In this document: positions 36,406-45,135 of the stretch, piece by piece
Numbering within the stretch: the first letter of the stretch is position 1
Layout: every line of letters starts with the position of its first letter
Assembly: GCA_963598415.1 (NCBI GenBank)
Contig: CAVBUH010000043.1
Coordinates: 1-64,000 of the forward strand
Reading direction: 5' to 3'
DNA length: 64,000 nucleotides
From: Colimorpha_A sp900556615
GTDB taxonomy: Bacteria > Bacillota > Clostridia > Oscillospirales > CAG-272
Notes under the pieces: model-generated
The model's database searches: none
What the model was told of the DNA's origin: nothing
The model's input: only the letters and a program-made list of their open reading frames with translations
Translations under genes and position numbers: made by a program

Positions 36406-37050
36406 TTATTTTCCGAAAAATTCGCACTCAAGCGCCCTGCAGATCGCATGGTAAATCGGAAGATGCAGTTCCTGTATTTTATATGTCTCGGATTCCGGGA
36501 CAGTAATGGTTACGTCGGAAATCTGTTTCATTAAGCCTCCGTCTTTTCCGGTTAACGAAAGCACATGAAGTTCTTTCGATTTTGCAGCTATTGAGGCATA
36601 GTGAACGTTTTTCGCGTTTCCGGAGGTGCTTATTCCGAGAAGAATATCGCCCTTTTTTCCGAGTCCGAAAACCTGTTGTGCAAACACCATTTCTGGATTG
36701 ACATCGTTGAGAAACGCCGTCGAGAGAGAGGATTCATTGATGAGAGATACGGCGGGCAGCGCGCCTTGAAGGGAATCGGCAAGTCTTTTTCCATCCTCTC
36801 CGTATTCGGAAAGCTTCTTTCTGTTTTCTTTCGGAAGAATACGTTTATTGCAGAAACTCTTCATAAGCTCTCCGACGATGTGAAGGGAATCTGCGGCGGA
36901 ACCTCCGTTTCCGCAGACAAGGAGCTTACCGCCGTTTTCATAGCTGCCTATCAAAAGCTCTGTTGCGGTCAGAATATCTTTTTGGCAGGGGGTCAAAGCA
37001 GGGTAGACAAGAATAAGCTCCCGTATAATATCCTTTGTGATTTCCTTCAT
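36406..37050 (-). CDS. SIS domain sugar-phosphate isomerase (GmhA/DiaA-like)
   Basis: 214 residues with the SIS signature LLVCGNGGSAADSLHIVGEL and GDILLGISTSGNAKNV, as in phosphoheptose isomerase and DiaA proteins. ATG 37050 follows AAAGGGA; an upstream in-frame start is less likely. Since it sits between GH127 and GH2 genes with a ROK kinase downstream, I infer that it interconverts a sugar phosphate made in this pathway. A role in heptose synthesis is less likely, as no other heptose genes are present. Confidence 0.83.
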   Translation of the reverse strand: MKEITKDIIRELILVYPALTPCQKDILTATELLIGSYENGGKLLVCGNGGSAADSLHIVGELMKSFCNKRILPKENRKKLSEYGEDGKRLADSLQGALPAVSLINESSLSTAFLNDVNPEMVFAQQVFGLGKKGDILLGISTSGNAKNVHYASIAAKSKELHVLSLTGKDGGLMKQISDVTITVPESETYKIQELHLPIYHAICRALECEFFGK

Positions 37051-37067
37051 TTTTCTTATTCCCTTTC

Positions 37068-39041
37068 CTAATTTTCCGGAAGCTTTTGTATATATTCTTC
37101 GTTTACCGGAATCCATACGCTGAGTTCCGTTTCATCATTCCAACTTTGTCCGGCGGAAGCATAGTCACAGAAAACGAGATCTCCCGCTATATGGTCCGAT
37201 ACGGATATTGTTTTTCTGTAGCCCGGAACAGAAACCGGATGGCATTTTATATTTCCGTTTTGTTCGAATACCGGTGACAAGGGCAAACGTATGTTTTCCC
37301 TTGTAAGCCCTTTTTCGGCGGCAAGTACGATCGGACCCGACGTGAGACAGATACGTTTTTTTGCATTATCCTGTTGATGCTCCTCAACAGGAAGCGTACC
37401 CCCCGTAGACCAGTCGATGTTGTAAATCACGGTTGTGTCATAAACAGGGGAGGGAATGAGCCTTATACTCATATCAAAATCAATCGATATTACATCGCCG
37501 TTTTTCCATTCGCGGACAATATCGGTGATTCCGTTTTTCACGGGTATCTCATTTTCACATATCTTTATCGTCGTTTTCACACCTTGTGGGATTCGGAGAG
37601 AGAGCTTAAAGGTTTCTTTTTTTTCGGATAGAATCGTTATGTTTATCTTTCCGTTTCCAAACGGATATTTGCTGTCAATATTTAGCTTCAGCGGAGAACC
37701 GGATGGAGACGTTGTTTTTATCATTCCACTTTCATAAAAGCATAGCAATAAACCATCTTTATCTGTCATGATCTGGGCATTTGCAAAAATTCCCGCGCCG
37801 ATTGCACCTATGCAGGCGCAGCAGCCGAAATAACTTCCGTCGGCAAGCACCTGAAGTCCTCCTATTTTTCTTCCCCTTGTTCCTTCCGTCAGAGGACTGT
37901 AGCTGTCGAACGCCAGAAAGGTATCGATGATTTCCCGTTCGGAAGTGCTTTTCGGAGCGGCTTTGGCTGTGTGACGCTCGGTATTCAGTGCGCCGAGATA
38001 TGCGTTATAATAGGATTTTTCTATACAGTCGGCAAAGACCGGATCGCCGGTAAGCTTGAAAAGCTTATGGCAGAATTTCATCCACGTTACCGTAACACAG
38101 GTTTCCTGCATAATTTCTTCCGCTTCGGACGGCTTGGATTGCCGTACGGAGGAGTGATCGAATATTTCATGAGTACACCCGCAGCTTCCGATTACCGTTA
38201 CATCAGAGGCTGCGACCTTCCGGGCAAAGTTTTCTACCGATTGACGGCACCATTCAATTCCCGTGGCATAATAGTATTCAAGGAGACCTTCGAAGCAGGA
38301 TATCATCTCGTATGCCTTGGATACGCCGTAGGCATAGGGATCGGTTTTGTCTTCCAGTGCAAGCCGGAAGATATTTGCGGCTTTTGATCCTCCGCAGGAA
38401 ACGATATGCTCCGCAAGACGCAGATATCTGCCTTTTTTTGTGAGCCAGTAGAGTATGACTACAGGCTCCAGCACAGAGGAGGAATTCATTCCTCCGTATA
38501 TTCGTGTCGTTTCGGTTATCGGAAGCTTATTTTCTGAGGCTTCTCCGATCCGTGCATATAGATAATCGCATTGCCGGCAAAGACATTCTGTTATTTCCTC
38601 TCTGAAATTCGGTTCTCTGCATATTTCAAGAAAAAATTCCATTCCCAGCATGACATATTTCCGACACCATATATCCCAATTTGAAAAATCATGTTCCTGA
38701 CTATAGGTCGAGATTCTGCCGTTTTCTTCCTGAGTGCTCATCATATCTCGAACCGTGTCGGAGAGTACCTTATAGAGTCGGGCATCTTGGGTATAACGGT
38801 AAACGGTTACCGCTCCGCGAAGCATTTTTCCCCAGTATTCTCCGCGCCACGCATTGTCACCGTCATCGGTTCTTATGCGAAATTCATTTACAAATTTCGT
38901 CCAAAGCGAAGCGTTGAGAAGTTGAGCTTTTTCTATCCAGCGTACAGTGTTGTCGGCTGTGCCTGTCAGCATGCCGCTTCCCGCTGGAAGATCGGAGAAT
39001 ATCTGTTTGTCGTGATTTCTTTCAAAATCGCTTCCTGTCAT
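37068..39041 (-). CDS. GH127-like (DUF1680) glycosidase, cytoplasmic
   Basis: About 657 residues. Helical barrel with TETTRIYGGM. The metal/nucleophile set is E313-T-C315 (MQETCVTVTW) and C407-C408 (YFGCCACIGAIG), the same Glu plus three-Cys pattern as the 18627 protein but in a longer family member with a C-terminal beta-sandwich (FKLSLRIPQGVKTT). Expected chemistry is release of L-arabinofuranose or a similar sugar by a cysteine nucleophile. ATG 39041 behind GGAAGGG was chosen; an in-frame TTG at 39074 would add 11 residues. The SIS gene follows after 17 bp. Confidence 0.85.
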   Translation of the reverse strand: MTGSDFERNHDKQIFSDLPAGSGMLTGTADNTVRWIEKAQLLNASLWTKFVNEFRIRTDDGDNAWRGEYWGKMLRGAVTVYRYTQDARLYKVLSDTVRDMMSTQEENGRISTYSQEHDFSNWDIWCRKYVMLGMEFFLEICREPNFREEITECLCRQCDYLYARIGEASENKLPITETTRIYGGMNSSSVLEPVVILYWLTKKGRYLRLAEHIVSCGGSKAANIFRLALEDKTDPYAYGVSKAYEMISCFEGLLEYYYATGIEWCRQSVENFARKVAASDVTVIGSCGCTHEIFDHSSVRQSKPSEAEEIMQETCVTVTWMKFCHKLFKLTGDPVFADCIEKSYYNAYLGALNTERHTAKAAPKSTSEREIIDTFLAFDSYSPLTEGTRGRKIGGLQVLADGSYFGCCACIGAIGAGIFANAQIMTDKDGLLLCFYESGMIKTTSPSGSPLKLNIDSKYPFGNGKINITILSEKKETFKLSLRIPQGVKTTIKICENEIPVKNGITDIVREWKNGDVISIDFDMSIRLIPSPVYDTTVIYNIDWSTGGTLPVEEHQQDNAKKRICLTSGPIVLAAEKGLTRENIRLPLSPVFEQNGNIKCHPVSVPGYRKTISVSDHIAGDLVFCDYASAGQSWNDETELSVWIPVNEEYIQKLPEN

Positions 39042-39090
39042 AGTGAATTCATTCCCTTCCCAGCTTAAATCCAATTAGTGATATACCTGA

Positions 39091-39131
39091 AACGACCGCG
39101 ATTTTCGTAAATCGATCCAATCGCAGTCGTT
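39091..39131. other. Intercistronic stem-loop
   Basis: A 13-bp stem with one mismatch (aacgaccgcgatt / aatcgcagtcgtt) and a 15-nt loop lies between the lipoprotein gene 39192 and the GH127 gene. There is no T run, so an RNA-stability or partial-attenuation element separating surface proteins from cytoplasmic enzymes is more likely than a full terminator. Confidence 0.5.
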
Positions 39132-39191
39132 TGACAGAGAGTTAAAATAAGTTGCTTGAAGCTAAAACTGATTATATAGTCATTGGTCAAG

Positions 39192-40718
39192 CTAATTACT
39201 ATCATATACAGAGTAGTTTCCGATGTACCTGTCGAGTTTGCTTACGTTGCCTCCGTAACATTCACAGACTGCTTTTGCTTTTTCCTTAGCTCCAAAGTTT
39301 GAAATACCGAAAACTCGGAACATACCGTAGTATATTTCAATTGTTCCTCCCCATGAAGCTGCTGTTTCATCCTCAATAAGCCGGAAAGGGTAAACGGAAT
39401 CTACATATGTCATCTTATTTTTACAGGCATCATAAATTTGCTTTAGATATTCAGCTTGTTCTGCGTCTTTTTTTTGACTTCCTCCATCGGAAAAGCCGTA
39501 TTCCGTAAGGAAAACTTTTTTATCTCCGTCACCGTGCTTCTGCATGACGGCATATACCGCGTTGTTATACCTAATCCATTTGTCGATATTGAAAGGCTCG
39601 TTGAATATGTAGCAGTGCCATGCCATAGCGTCAAAATAATCGTCGGAATCGGTGCTTCCGTTTCCGTATTTACCGGATTCAATATTGTTATAGACCATTT
39701 CAAGAAAATTTTCCATTACAGTAAATCCGCCCTCAGGCGCCATGGCGGGAAAAATTACCGTTGCGTTAGGATTGGCACGGTGAATTGCTTTTGAGGCAGC
39801 GTAGCACATCTCGGTAACGATTTCTGCTTTTTCCTCAAGTGTAAAGGGGATATTGGTGCTGTAATAGTTGCGGGGGTGTAGAAAGGAGTTCATATTAAAC
39901 TCGTTTCCGATTTCCCAACAATCGATTTCCGGAAAGAGAGACGCCAGCGTATACCAGGTTTGCTCGTAGACATCAAGCCATTTCCTGAAATCGGAATTGG
40001 GATTGTCACTCCAATAGGGAACCGCAGCATGATCGGTACAGTTATACCCCTCCGGCCAGAACCAGTAATGACTCATTCCGACAATTTTGGTAATGCCGCG
40101 TTTATTCAGGGCGCTAATCCATTGTTTTTGTCTGTTATATTGCTTCTCATTTATTTCAGTGGGACTTGACAGAATTTCGGTTGCATGCATCCAATTGCGG
40201 AGAGCACCCACATTCATTGTTTCGAGAAGATCGAAAAGCCTGTCGACGTCAATTCCTCTTGACTGTGCGCCGGGTATGGCAAAGCAAATTCCGTTGAAGC
40301 CGTTCTTTGGCGTAACGGGAACCGGATCTTGGCTTTCGGAGGTGTCAGCCGGCTTATCGGTATCGGGGGGAGGTGCAGAGGTAGCTTCGGAAGTGGTAAC
40401 AGGAGTGCTTGACTCCGTTTTCTCTATTGTGGTTTCGTCCGGTTCGGTTTTCTCCGTTGCAGTTTGATCCGGGGTTCTTTTCGTATCGTTTGGAGTACTT
40501 TCCGTAGGTATGACAACTGTATCGCCGGAGGTATTATTATCTTTGTCATTCAATTCTGTGGTATCCGTTTCTTTTGTATATAGTTCCGAGACCGTTTGGA
40601 CTGACGATAAATTTCCCGATGTGGAGGGATGCGTTTTTGCACATCCTCCTATTAGTATTGGTGCAAGAAGAGCTGCTACGGCACGGAAGTATAATTTTGA
40701 TAATTTTTTGTTTTTCAT
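39192..40718 (-). CDS. Lipoprotein with a clan GH-A-like (TIM-barrel) glycosidase domain, paralogue 2
   Basis: 508 residues. Lipobox LIGGC (C26), then a long Thr/Ser/Pro/Glu-rich linker (about 30-135) that would hold the enzyme away from the membrane. The barrel resembles paralogue 1: candidate acid/base E273 in CWEIGNEFN, candidate nucleophile E406 in VFLTEYGFSD, and the shared phrase GMSHYWFWPE. Both catalytic glutamates are present. The ATG overlaps the end of the binding-protein gene (ATGA), so the two proteins are probably made together. Confidence 0.78.
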   Translation of the reverse strand: MKNKKLSKLYFRAVAALLAPILIGGCAKTHPSTSGNLSSVQTVSELYTKETDTTELNDKDNNTSGDTVVIPTESTPNDTKRTPDQTATEKTEPDETTIEKTESSTPVTTSEATSAPPPDTDKPADTSESQDPVPVTPKNGFNGICFAIPGAQSRGIDVDRLFDLLETMNVGALRNWMHATEILSSPTEINEKQYNRQKQWISALNKRGITKIVGMSHYWFWPEGYNCTDHAAVPYWSDNPNSDFRKWLDVYEQTWYTLASLFPEIDCWEIGNEFNMNSFLHPRNYYSTNIPFTLEEKAEIVTEMCYAASKAIHRANPNATVIFPAMAPEGGFTVMENFLEMVYNNIESGKYGNGSTDSDDYFDAMAWHCYIFNEPFNIDKWIRYNNAVYAVMQKHGDGDKKVFLTEYGFSDGGSQKKDAEQAEYLKQIYDACKNKMTYVDSVYPFRLIEDETAASWGGTIEIYYGMFRVFGISNFGAKEKAKAVCECYGGNVSKLDRYIGNYSVYDSN

Positions 40719-42205
40719 TTATTGATATTTTCTAACTGTGTGAGCCAATCGGTAATTTTTTGATTGATACTATCCTTTTCGGCGTTAATTGAACTTGAAA
40801 AATCAAGCTGTCCGCTCAGTATACTGTTGCCTATTTTCCAAGCGAGATCCGTGTTCCAACCGTAGAAGTATGCCATGTCTACGCCTCTGGAACTACTTAT
40901 AATGTCAAGCATTGAACCGTCTTCCTCATTGTTGAGACCGCGGTATAACGTCTGATTATAATATTCGGGAAGAACATCCGTATATCCTAAATAGGTCATC
41001 GCGTCAACGATTGTGCCTATCTCTTCAGGATTTGTGCAGGTAGTCGGTATGGTGAATACGAGGAGGTTTTCTACTATGGGAGTGTAATATTCGGTCTGAT
41101 TTTCGTCATACTTCGGGAGGGGGACGATGCCGTACTCGGTTTCAAAGCCCTTCTGCTTTAAATAGCGTCCCGTTTTTATTTCAGCCCCGAGAAAAACGGC
41201 TCTGTCAGTGGTAAAGGGATAGATATATCCGGCATTCTCCTGACTCAATTCTTCGTTTGAAGCCCTGAGATTGCCTTCATAAGAGAGAAAATCCATTAAT
41301 TTTGTTGCGACATTGACGAAACGTTCGCTTTCGGCAGCGGCGAAATACAGATTACCTTCTTTATCTTCCTTTACATAGCGTTCTCCCGATGCATAAATCA
41401 ACTTGTCGGGAAGATTCGGATGAGTTGAAATTCCATAGAGCTGATCCCCGTCGCCTTTTCCCCATTCAAATGAGGAAGAGGAGTTGATGTTCGCTACAGA
41501 TCGGCAGATGCCCATCAGCGTATCGAGTGTCCAGTTGTCCTGATCTACAATATCGTACGGGTTATCGAGCTTGTTTTCCTCTATCAGCTTCTGATTAAAG
41601 AAAATTGCCCATGCGCTGTCGAAGGACTGAAGCATAAGAGAGCCGCTTGCAAAATACAGATTGTCGGCAAGACGGTAGCCGTTGTTTATTCTGTTGTCCC
41701 ACCAATCCCGGTTTAGCTGCAGGGAGCTTATGTTTTCGAGATTGTATAGCCTTCCTTCGGTGATTATGCTTGGCTGTGCGTTTATCGGAACGTAGATAAC
41801 ATCATACATGTCATCACCCGAGGCAAGTACTTTATAGACCTCGTTTACATATCCGGGAATTGACCAGTTCCATTGCTGTTCGTAGACATCGATTTTACAC
41901 TTATATTTTTCTTCGATATGGCGGTCGCGATTGTAAACGGCTACGTCAAGACGGTCCGTGTCGTCAATATCTCTGTCAAGATAAATATACATATCCCACA
42001 AATAATCAAGTGTCATAAAGCGGATATTTTTTCCTCCGTAATTCAGAGCCCCGTAGTCATAGCTCCATTCCGTGGAAGCCTCTGTGGTTGGGTTGCCGCT
42101 TTCGTTTGTATTTTTCGGATTCTTTTCTTTATCGGATTTACATCCGACGAAGACGGAACCGAAAAGAACTACGGCAAGAGCTGCGGCAAAGATTCTTTTT
42201 TTCAT
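40715..42205 (-). CDS. Extracellular solute-binding lipoprotein, ABC sugar transporter type
   Basis: 496 residues with lipobox VFVGC (C20). It shares the general plan and the late motif MLDIISSSRGVDMAYFYGW with the 21386 protein. It probably binds an oligosaccharide at the cell surface and passes it to an ABC permease, which is not encoded in the window. GGAGG 8 bp before ATG 42205 fixes the start. It is first in the minus-strand locus and is divergent from the AraC gene at 42458, its likely regulator. A TATAAT -10 (42292-42297) has no good -35, as expected for an activated promoter. Confidence 0.87.
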   Translation of the reverse strand: MKKRIFAAALAVVLFGSVFVGCKSDKEKNPKNTNESGNPTTEASTEWSYDYGALNYGGKNIRFMTLDYLWDMYIYLDRDIDDTDRLDVAVYNRDRHIEEKYKCKIDVYEQQWNWSIPGYVNEVYKVLASGDDMYDVIYVPINAQPSIITEGRLYNLENISSLQLNRDWWDNRINNGYRLADNLYFASGSLMLQSFDSAWAIFFNQKLIEENKLDNPYDIVDQDNWTLDTLMGICRSVANINSSSSFEWGKGDGDQLYGISTHPNLPDKLIYASGERYVKEDKEGNLYFAAAESERFVNVATKLMDFLSYEGNLRASNEELSQENAGYIYPFTTDRAVFLGAEIKTGRYLKQKGFETEYGIVPLPKYDENQTEYYTPIVENLLVFTIPTTCTNPEEIGTIVDAMTYLGYTDVLPEYYNQTLYRGLNNEEDGSMLDIISSSRGVDMAYFYGWNTDLAWKIGNSILSGQLDFSSSINAEKDSINQKITDWLTQLENINK

Positions 42206-42361
42206 TTTTGATTCCTCCGTTCTTATTCCGGAAACTCTTCCGGCAGTACCGGAATGTATAATGATTGTTTCCAATTATGTTTGTTGACTGTATTATACAA
42301 TTTTTTGATAAAAAAGTATAGATTTTTATTACGGATATAATATAAAAAATCACGACATATA

Positions 42362-42389
42362 TTGATATTTTTTTTTAATATGATATAAT
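42362..42389 (+). promoter_or_regulatory. Sigma-A type promoter for the second AraC regulator
   Basis: TTGATA (42362-42367), a 16-bp spacer, TATAAT (42384-42389), about 70 bp before the start codon. Confidence 0.65.
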
Positions 42390-42457
42390 AGATACAGTGA
42401 ATTTCTAAGACAAGCTTCGGAAAAAAGACGCCCTGAAGGATGGGAGTGAATATCGAT

Positions 42458-43354
42458 ATGAAAAATTCGAAAGAGGTTTTCCTTGCTATCCCCCAAAACA
42501 ACGAAGGAAAAGAGTTTAAACAGTTTAATTTTCTGATCCGAGAGAAAAAATTTCGTCTCGAAGATCAGCTTATGAACTCGGTTCATTGGCATGATTACTA
42601 TGAGATCGAGTTTATAACCGGCGGAGAAGGATGTCATTTTTTCAACAGCCGTATGCATTCTGTATATCGCGGGTGTGCGTATTTGGTTTCACCTTCGGAT
42701 TTTCATACCGTTTCGGAATCAAAAGAAAATCCGCTTCGCCTTTTTAATATCAATTTTTCCGAATCTTTCCTTCCGCCCAAGCTGGCGTCTATGCTTGAAA
42801 GCGGAGGTTCTTTGCCTAAAATTGTTTTCAGCGAAGAGGATACCGTTAAAATAATTGCTTTGCTGGAAGAGATAAAAAAGGAGTTTGAAAGCGATAATTT
42901 TCTGAAAACCGAAATGATACAGGCAGCCTTCAGCCGTTTTGTAATCATGCTTTGGAGAAAAAGTACAGAATATGGATCAGAGCTTCCCTCTTCTCCTCGG
43001 TTCAGTGATACGGTAAGTAAAACGGTGATGTATCTGAAAAAACACTTTCGTGAGCATATTACACTTGCCGATTGTGCCTCAAGGTTGTACCTTACCCCGA
43101 ATTATCTGGGGGAACTTTTTCATAACAGTGTTGGTGTTTCTTTCAAGGAATACCTGAAAAAGCTGAGATTTAACTATTCTGTTAATTTACTTGGTTCATC
43201 GGAGATGTCGGTGGCACAAATCAGTACCGATTCCGGTTTTTCTACCCCGTCGTATTTTATCAGCCTTTTCAGAGAGCATTACGGAATAACGCCTTCACAG
43301 TTCCGCAAGCTGACGCCGGCAGAGCAGAAGAAAATTCTCAAAACCATAAACTAA
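42458..43354 (+). CDS. AraC family transcriptional regulator
   Basis: 298 residues. The N-terminal cupin-like sensor has the motif HWHDYYEIEFITGGEGCHFF, and the C-terminal AraC DNA-binding domain has LADCASRLYLTPNYLGELF and VAQISTDSGFSTPSYFISLFREHYG. GGGAG before ATG 42458 was used to choose the start; ATG 42440 is an alternative adding six residues. It is divergent from the binding-protein gene at 42205 and is the obvious candidate activator of the 42-28 kb glycan locus. Confidence 0.92.
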   Translation: MKNSKEVFLAIPQNNEGKEFKQFNFLIREKKFRLEDQLMNSVHWHDYYEIEFITGGEGCHFFNSRMHSVYRGCAYLVSPSDFHTVSESKENPLRLFNINFSESFLPPKLASMLESGGSLPKIVFSEEDTVKIIALLEEIKKEFESDNFLKTEMIQAAFSRFVIMLWRKSTEYGSELPSSPRFSDTVSKTVMYLKKHFREHITLADCASRLYLTPNYLGELFHNSVGVSFKEYLKKLRFNYSVNLLGSSEMSVAQISTDSGFSTPSYFISLFREHYGITPSQFRKLTPAEQKKILKTIN

Positions 43355-43398
43355 ACGTTATTTCGTATATAAAAAGGCGGCATTGTTCCCAAAAATTA

Positions 43399-43470
43399 TT
43401 CAGAGGACTTTTTGAAAAAGTCCTCTGAAAATCTTCGAAATTTTGATAAGAGAAAAACTGCGTTTTTCTC
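43399..43470. terminator. Hairpin pair after the AraC gene
   Basis: Two perfect stems: ttcagaggactttt / aaaagtcctctgaa (43399-43412 and 43416-43429) and gagaaaaac / gtttttctc (43450-43470). They lie between convergent genes, and the second has a T run in its right arm. The remaining 200 bp up to 43684 hold nothing I recognise. Confidence 0.55.
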
Positions 43471-43684
43471 AAAAGTAATCGTAAATTCAGTTTACAAACA
43501 GCTTTCTCCGGCAAGCGTTAGTCTTCCAACAATACCAATAATTTTCTATCAGAAATGCCGTTTTCGGCTTATTTTTTTTGTTTTTTCTTTTCTAAGAAGG
43601 AAGATGGGATGGACAGTATCCTATAAATCATGAGTTGTGATAATGAAAGACGTTGCCCATAGCCGTTTTGCTCTATCGAAGCCT

Positions 43685-45112
43685 TTAATTGGAAATGTTT
43701 TTGTATGTTTTAAGTTCGATAAATTTTCCTTCACCCTTTCGGAGAGAAATTTCAAGTTTCTCAGCATGCCCCATCTGCTCTATTCCATTACTGCCCCATA
43801 CCGTGAAGTCGCTTCCTTCTTCATTGAAGTACAGAGAGACATTGCCCTCGTTTATATAACCGAAATTCATTACATAGTAGGCAAGACCTTCACTGTTTTC
43901 AAAACACCCGATCAGGAGATTACAGTCGGTTTTAATATTTTCGAGAGGTCCGAAGCGATCGAGCTGTAAATTTTTCGTGATACAGCTTTTATAGCTTGAT
44001 GAGAGAGAATCGACAAGAAATCCCTGAAGATTATAGTCAAGATAACGGCCTCGCATACCGGAAATTTCTTCATTGTTTATCTTTACTCGGTCATAGATTT
44101 CGGTGCGTTCTCCGTCATAGTCGATCATACCCTTAAAGATGCCTTCCCCTCCAGGTTTATCGGAGGGTTGTGCATAAAGAAAATAAGAATAGCTTTTCAG
44201 CCCGAATACCAGATGAATGTGAGAGAGAAATCTCAGTTCGTCGTCGTTTGGTACTCTTGTCACGTCCCAGGAACTGTTCTGAAGAAAGCCCCATGCGGGA
44301 ACACGGTATTCTCTTGCGCATATTACGATATCGCACAGGTTCCTCAGCATATTGCGGAGGTATTCTTTGTCCGATTTGGTATTGGATTGAAAAGGATAAA
44401 AGTCAAAGGAAAGCGCGTCTGTACCTACCTCATTCATAAAGCGGTCAAGATATGTCTGATAAACCGTCCTGTTTTCACTTCCTTCGGAGATACCGAGCAG
44501 AGTATGAGGGGCATAGTTCGGAAGCATATTACACATTATGATTTTATTGCTTCCGACCAACTTACGGAGTTTTTCGTATTGGGTTCTCAGCAGAGAATTT
44601 ACCGATGCGGAAGGCTCATCGTACATATTGAAGCCGATAACGCTCGGATACTCCATAGTGCGGCGAGCAAGTGAAAGATTTTTATCGATATCGGACAGAG
44701 CGGCTACTCTTTCAAGCGATATCAGAACGTCGATGTCATTTTTCTCAGCCGCTTTGAGCATGCGGTCGAGCCACGCATCATCGGTGTCCTCATAGAAAGA
44801 GTAGTACATATTGATTCCCGCTTCTTTTATTTCCGCAAAGCGGCGGTCTGCTTCTTCCTGTGTTTTCATTAAATGTGCTCTCGGGGCTACCCACATTCCA
44901 ACGGTAAGCTCGATATTTTCGACGTTTTCGCTTGCTTCGCGGCAGGCCTCCTTGTCAAAAAAAATATCGCGATTTTCAGAATCTGAAAGAGCGGCGGAAA
45001 CCCCGGTACTGTTGTTTCCGAGGCTTCCGCTCAGTGAGCACGACGTTAGGAAAAATATCATAAAAACAGATAACAGTGTTACTTTATAAAAGTAAAATTC
45101 GATATTGTTCAT
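43685..45112 (-). CDS. Lipoprotein with a TIM-barrel glycosidase-like domain, family unknown
   Basis: 475 residues, lipobox FLTSC (C25). The body looks like a TIM barrel: LTVGMWVAPRAHLMKTQEEA, then AEIKEAGINMYYSFYE, then GFNMYDEPSAS with E166 as a possible acid/base, then DALSFDFYPFQ. The C-terminus has a beta-sandwich-like part (ENSEGLAYYVMNFGYIN). It resembles putative glycoside hydrolases near clan GH-A but not the three paralogues of this locus. A weak ribosome binding site precedes the ATG. It lies 23 bp after the surface-protein gene 45136 on the same strand, so they are co-transcribed. Confidence 0.62.
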   Translation of the reverse strand: MNNIEFYFYKVTLLSVFMIFFLTSCSLSGSLGNNSTGVSAALSDSENRDIFFDKEACREASENVENIELTVGMWVAPRAHLMKTQEEADRRFAEIKEAGINMYYSFYEDTDDAWLDRMLKAAEKNDIDVLISLERVAALSDIDKNLSLARRTMEYPSVIGFNMYDEPSASVNSLLRTQYEKLRKLVGSNKIIMCNMLPNYAPHTLLGISEGSENRTVYQTYLDRFMNEVGTDALSFDFYPFQSNTKSDKEYLRNMLRNLCDIVICAREYRVPAWGFLQNSSWDVTRVPNDDELRFLSHIHLVFGLKSYSYFLYAQPSDKPGGEGIFKGMIDYDGERTEIYDRVKINNEEISGMRGRYLDYNLQGFLVDSLSSSYKSCITKNLQLDRFGPLENIKTDCNLLIGCFENSEGLAYYVMNFGYINEGNVSLYFNEEGSDFTVWGSNGIEQMGHAEKLEISLRKGEGKFIELKTYKNISN

Positions 45113-45135
45113 AGCCGTTCAGGATATCCTTCTGT

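Noticed and set aside
43412..43633. 73-codon plus-strand frame after the AraC gene
   Set aside because: It begins inside a hairpin terminator and has no coding signal.
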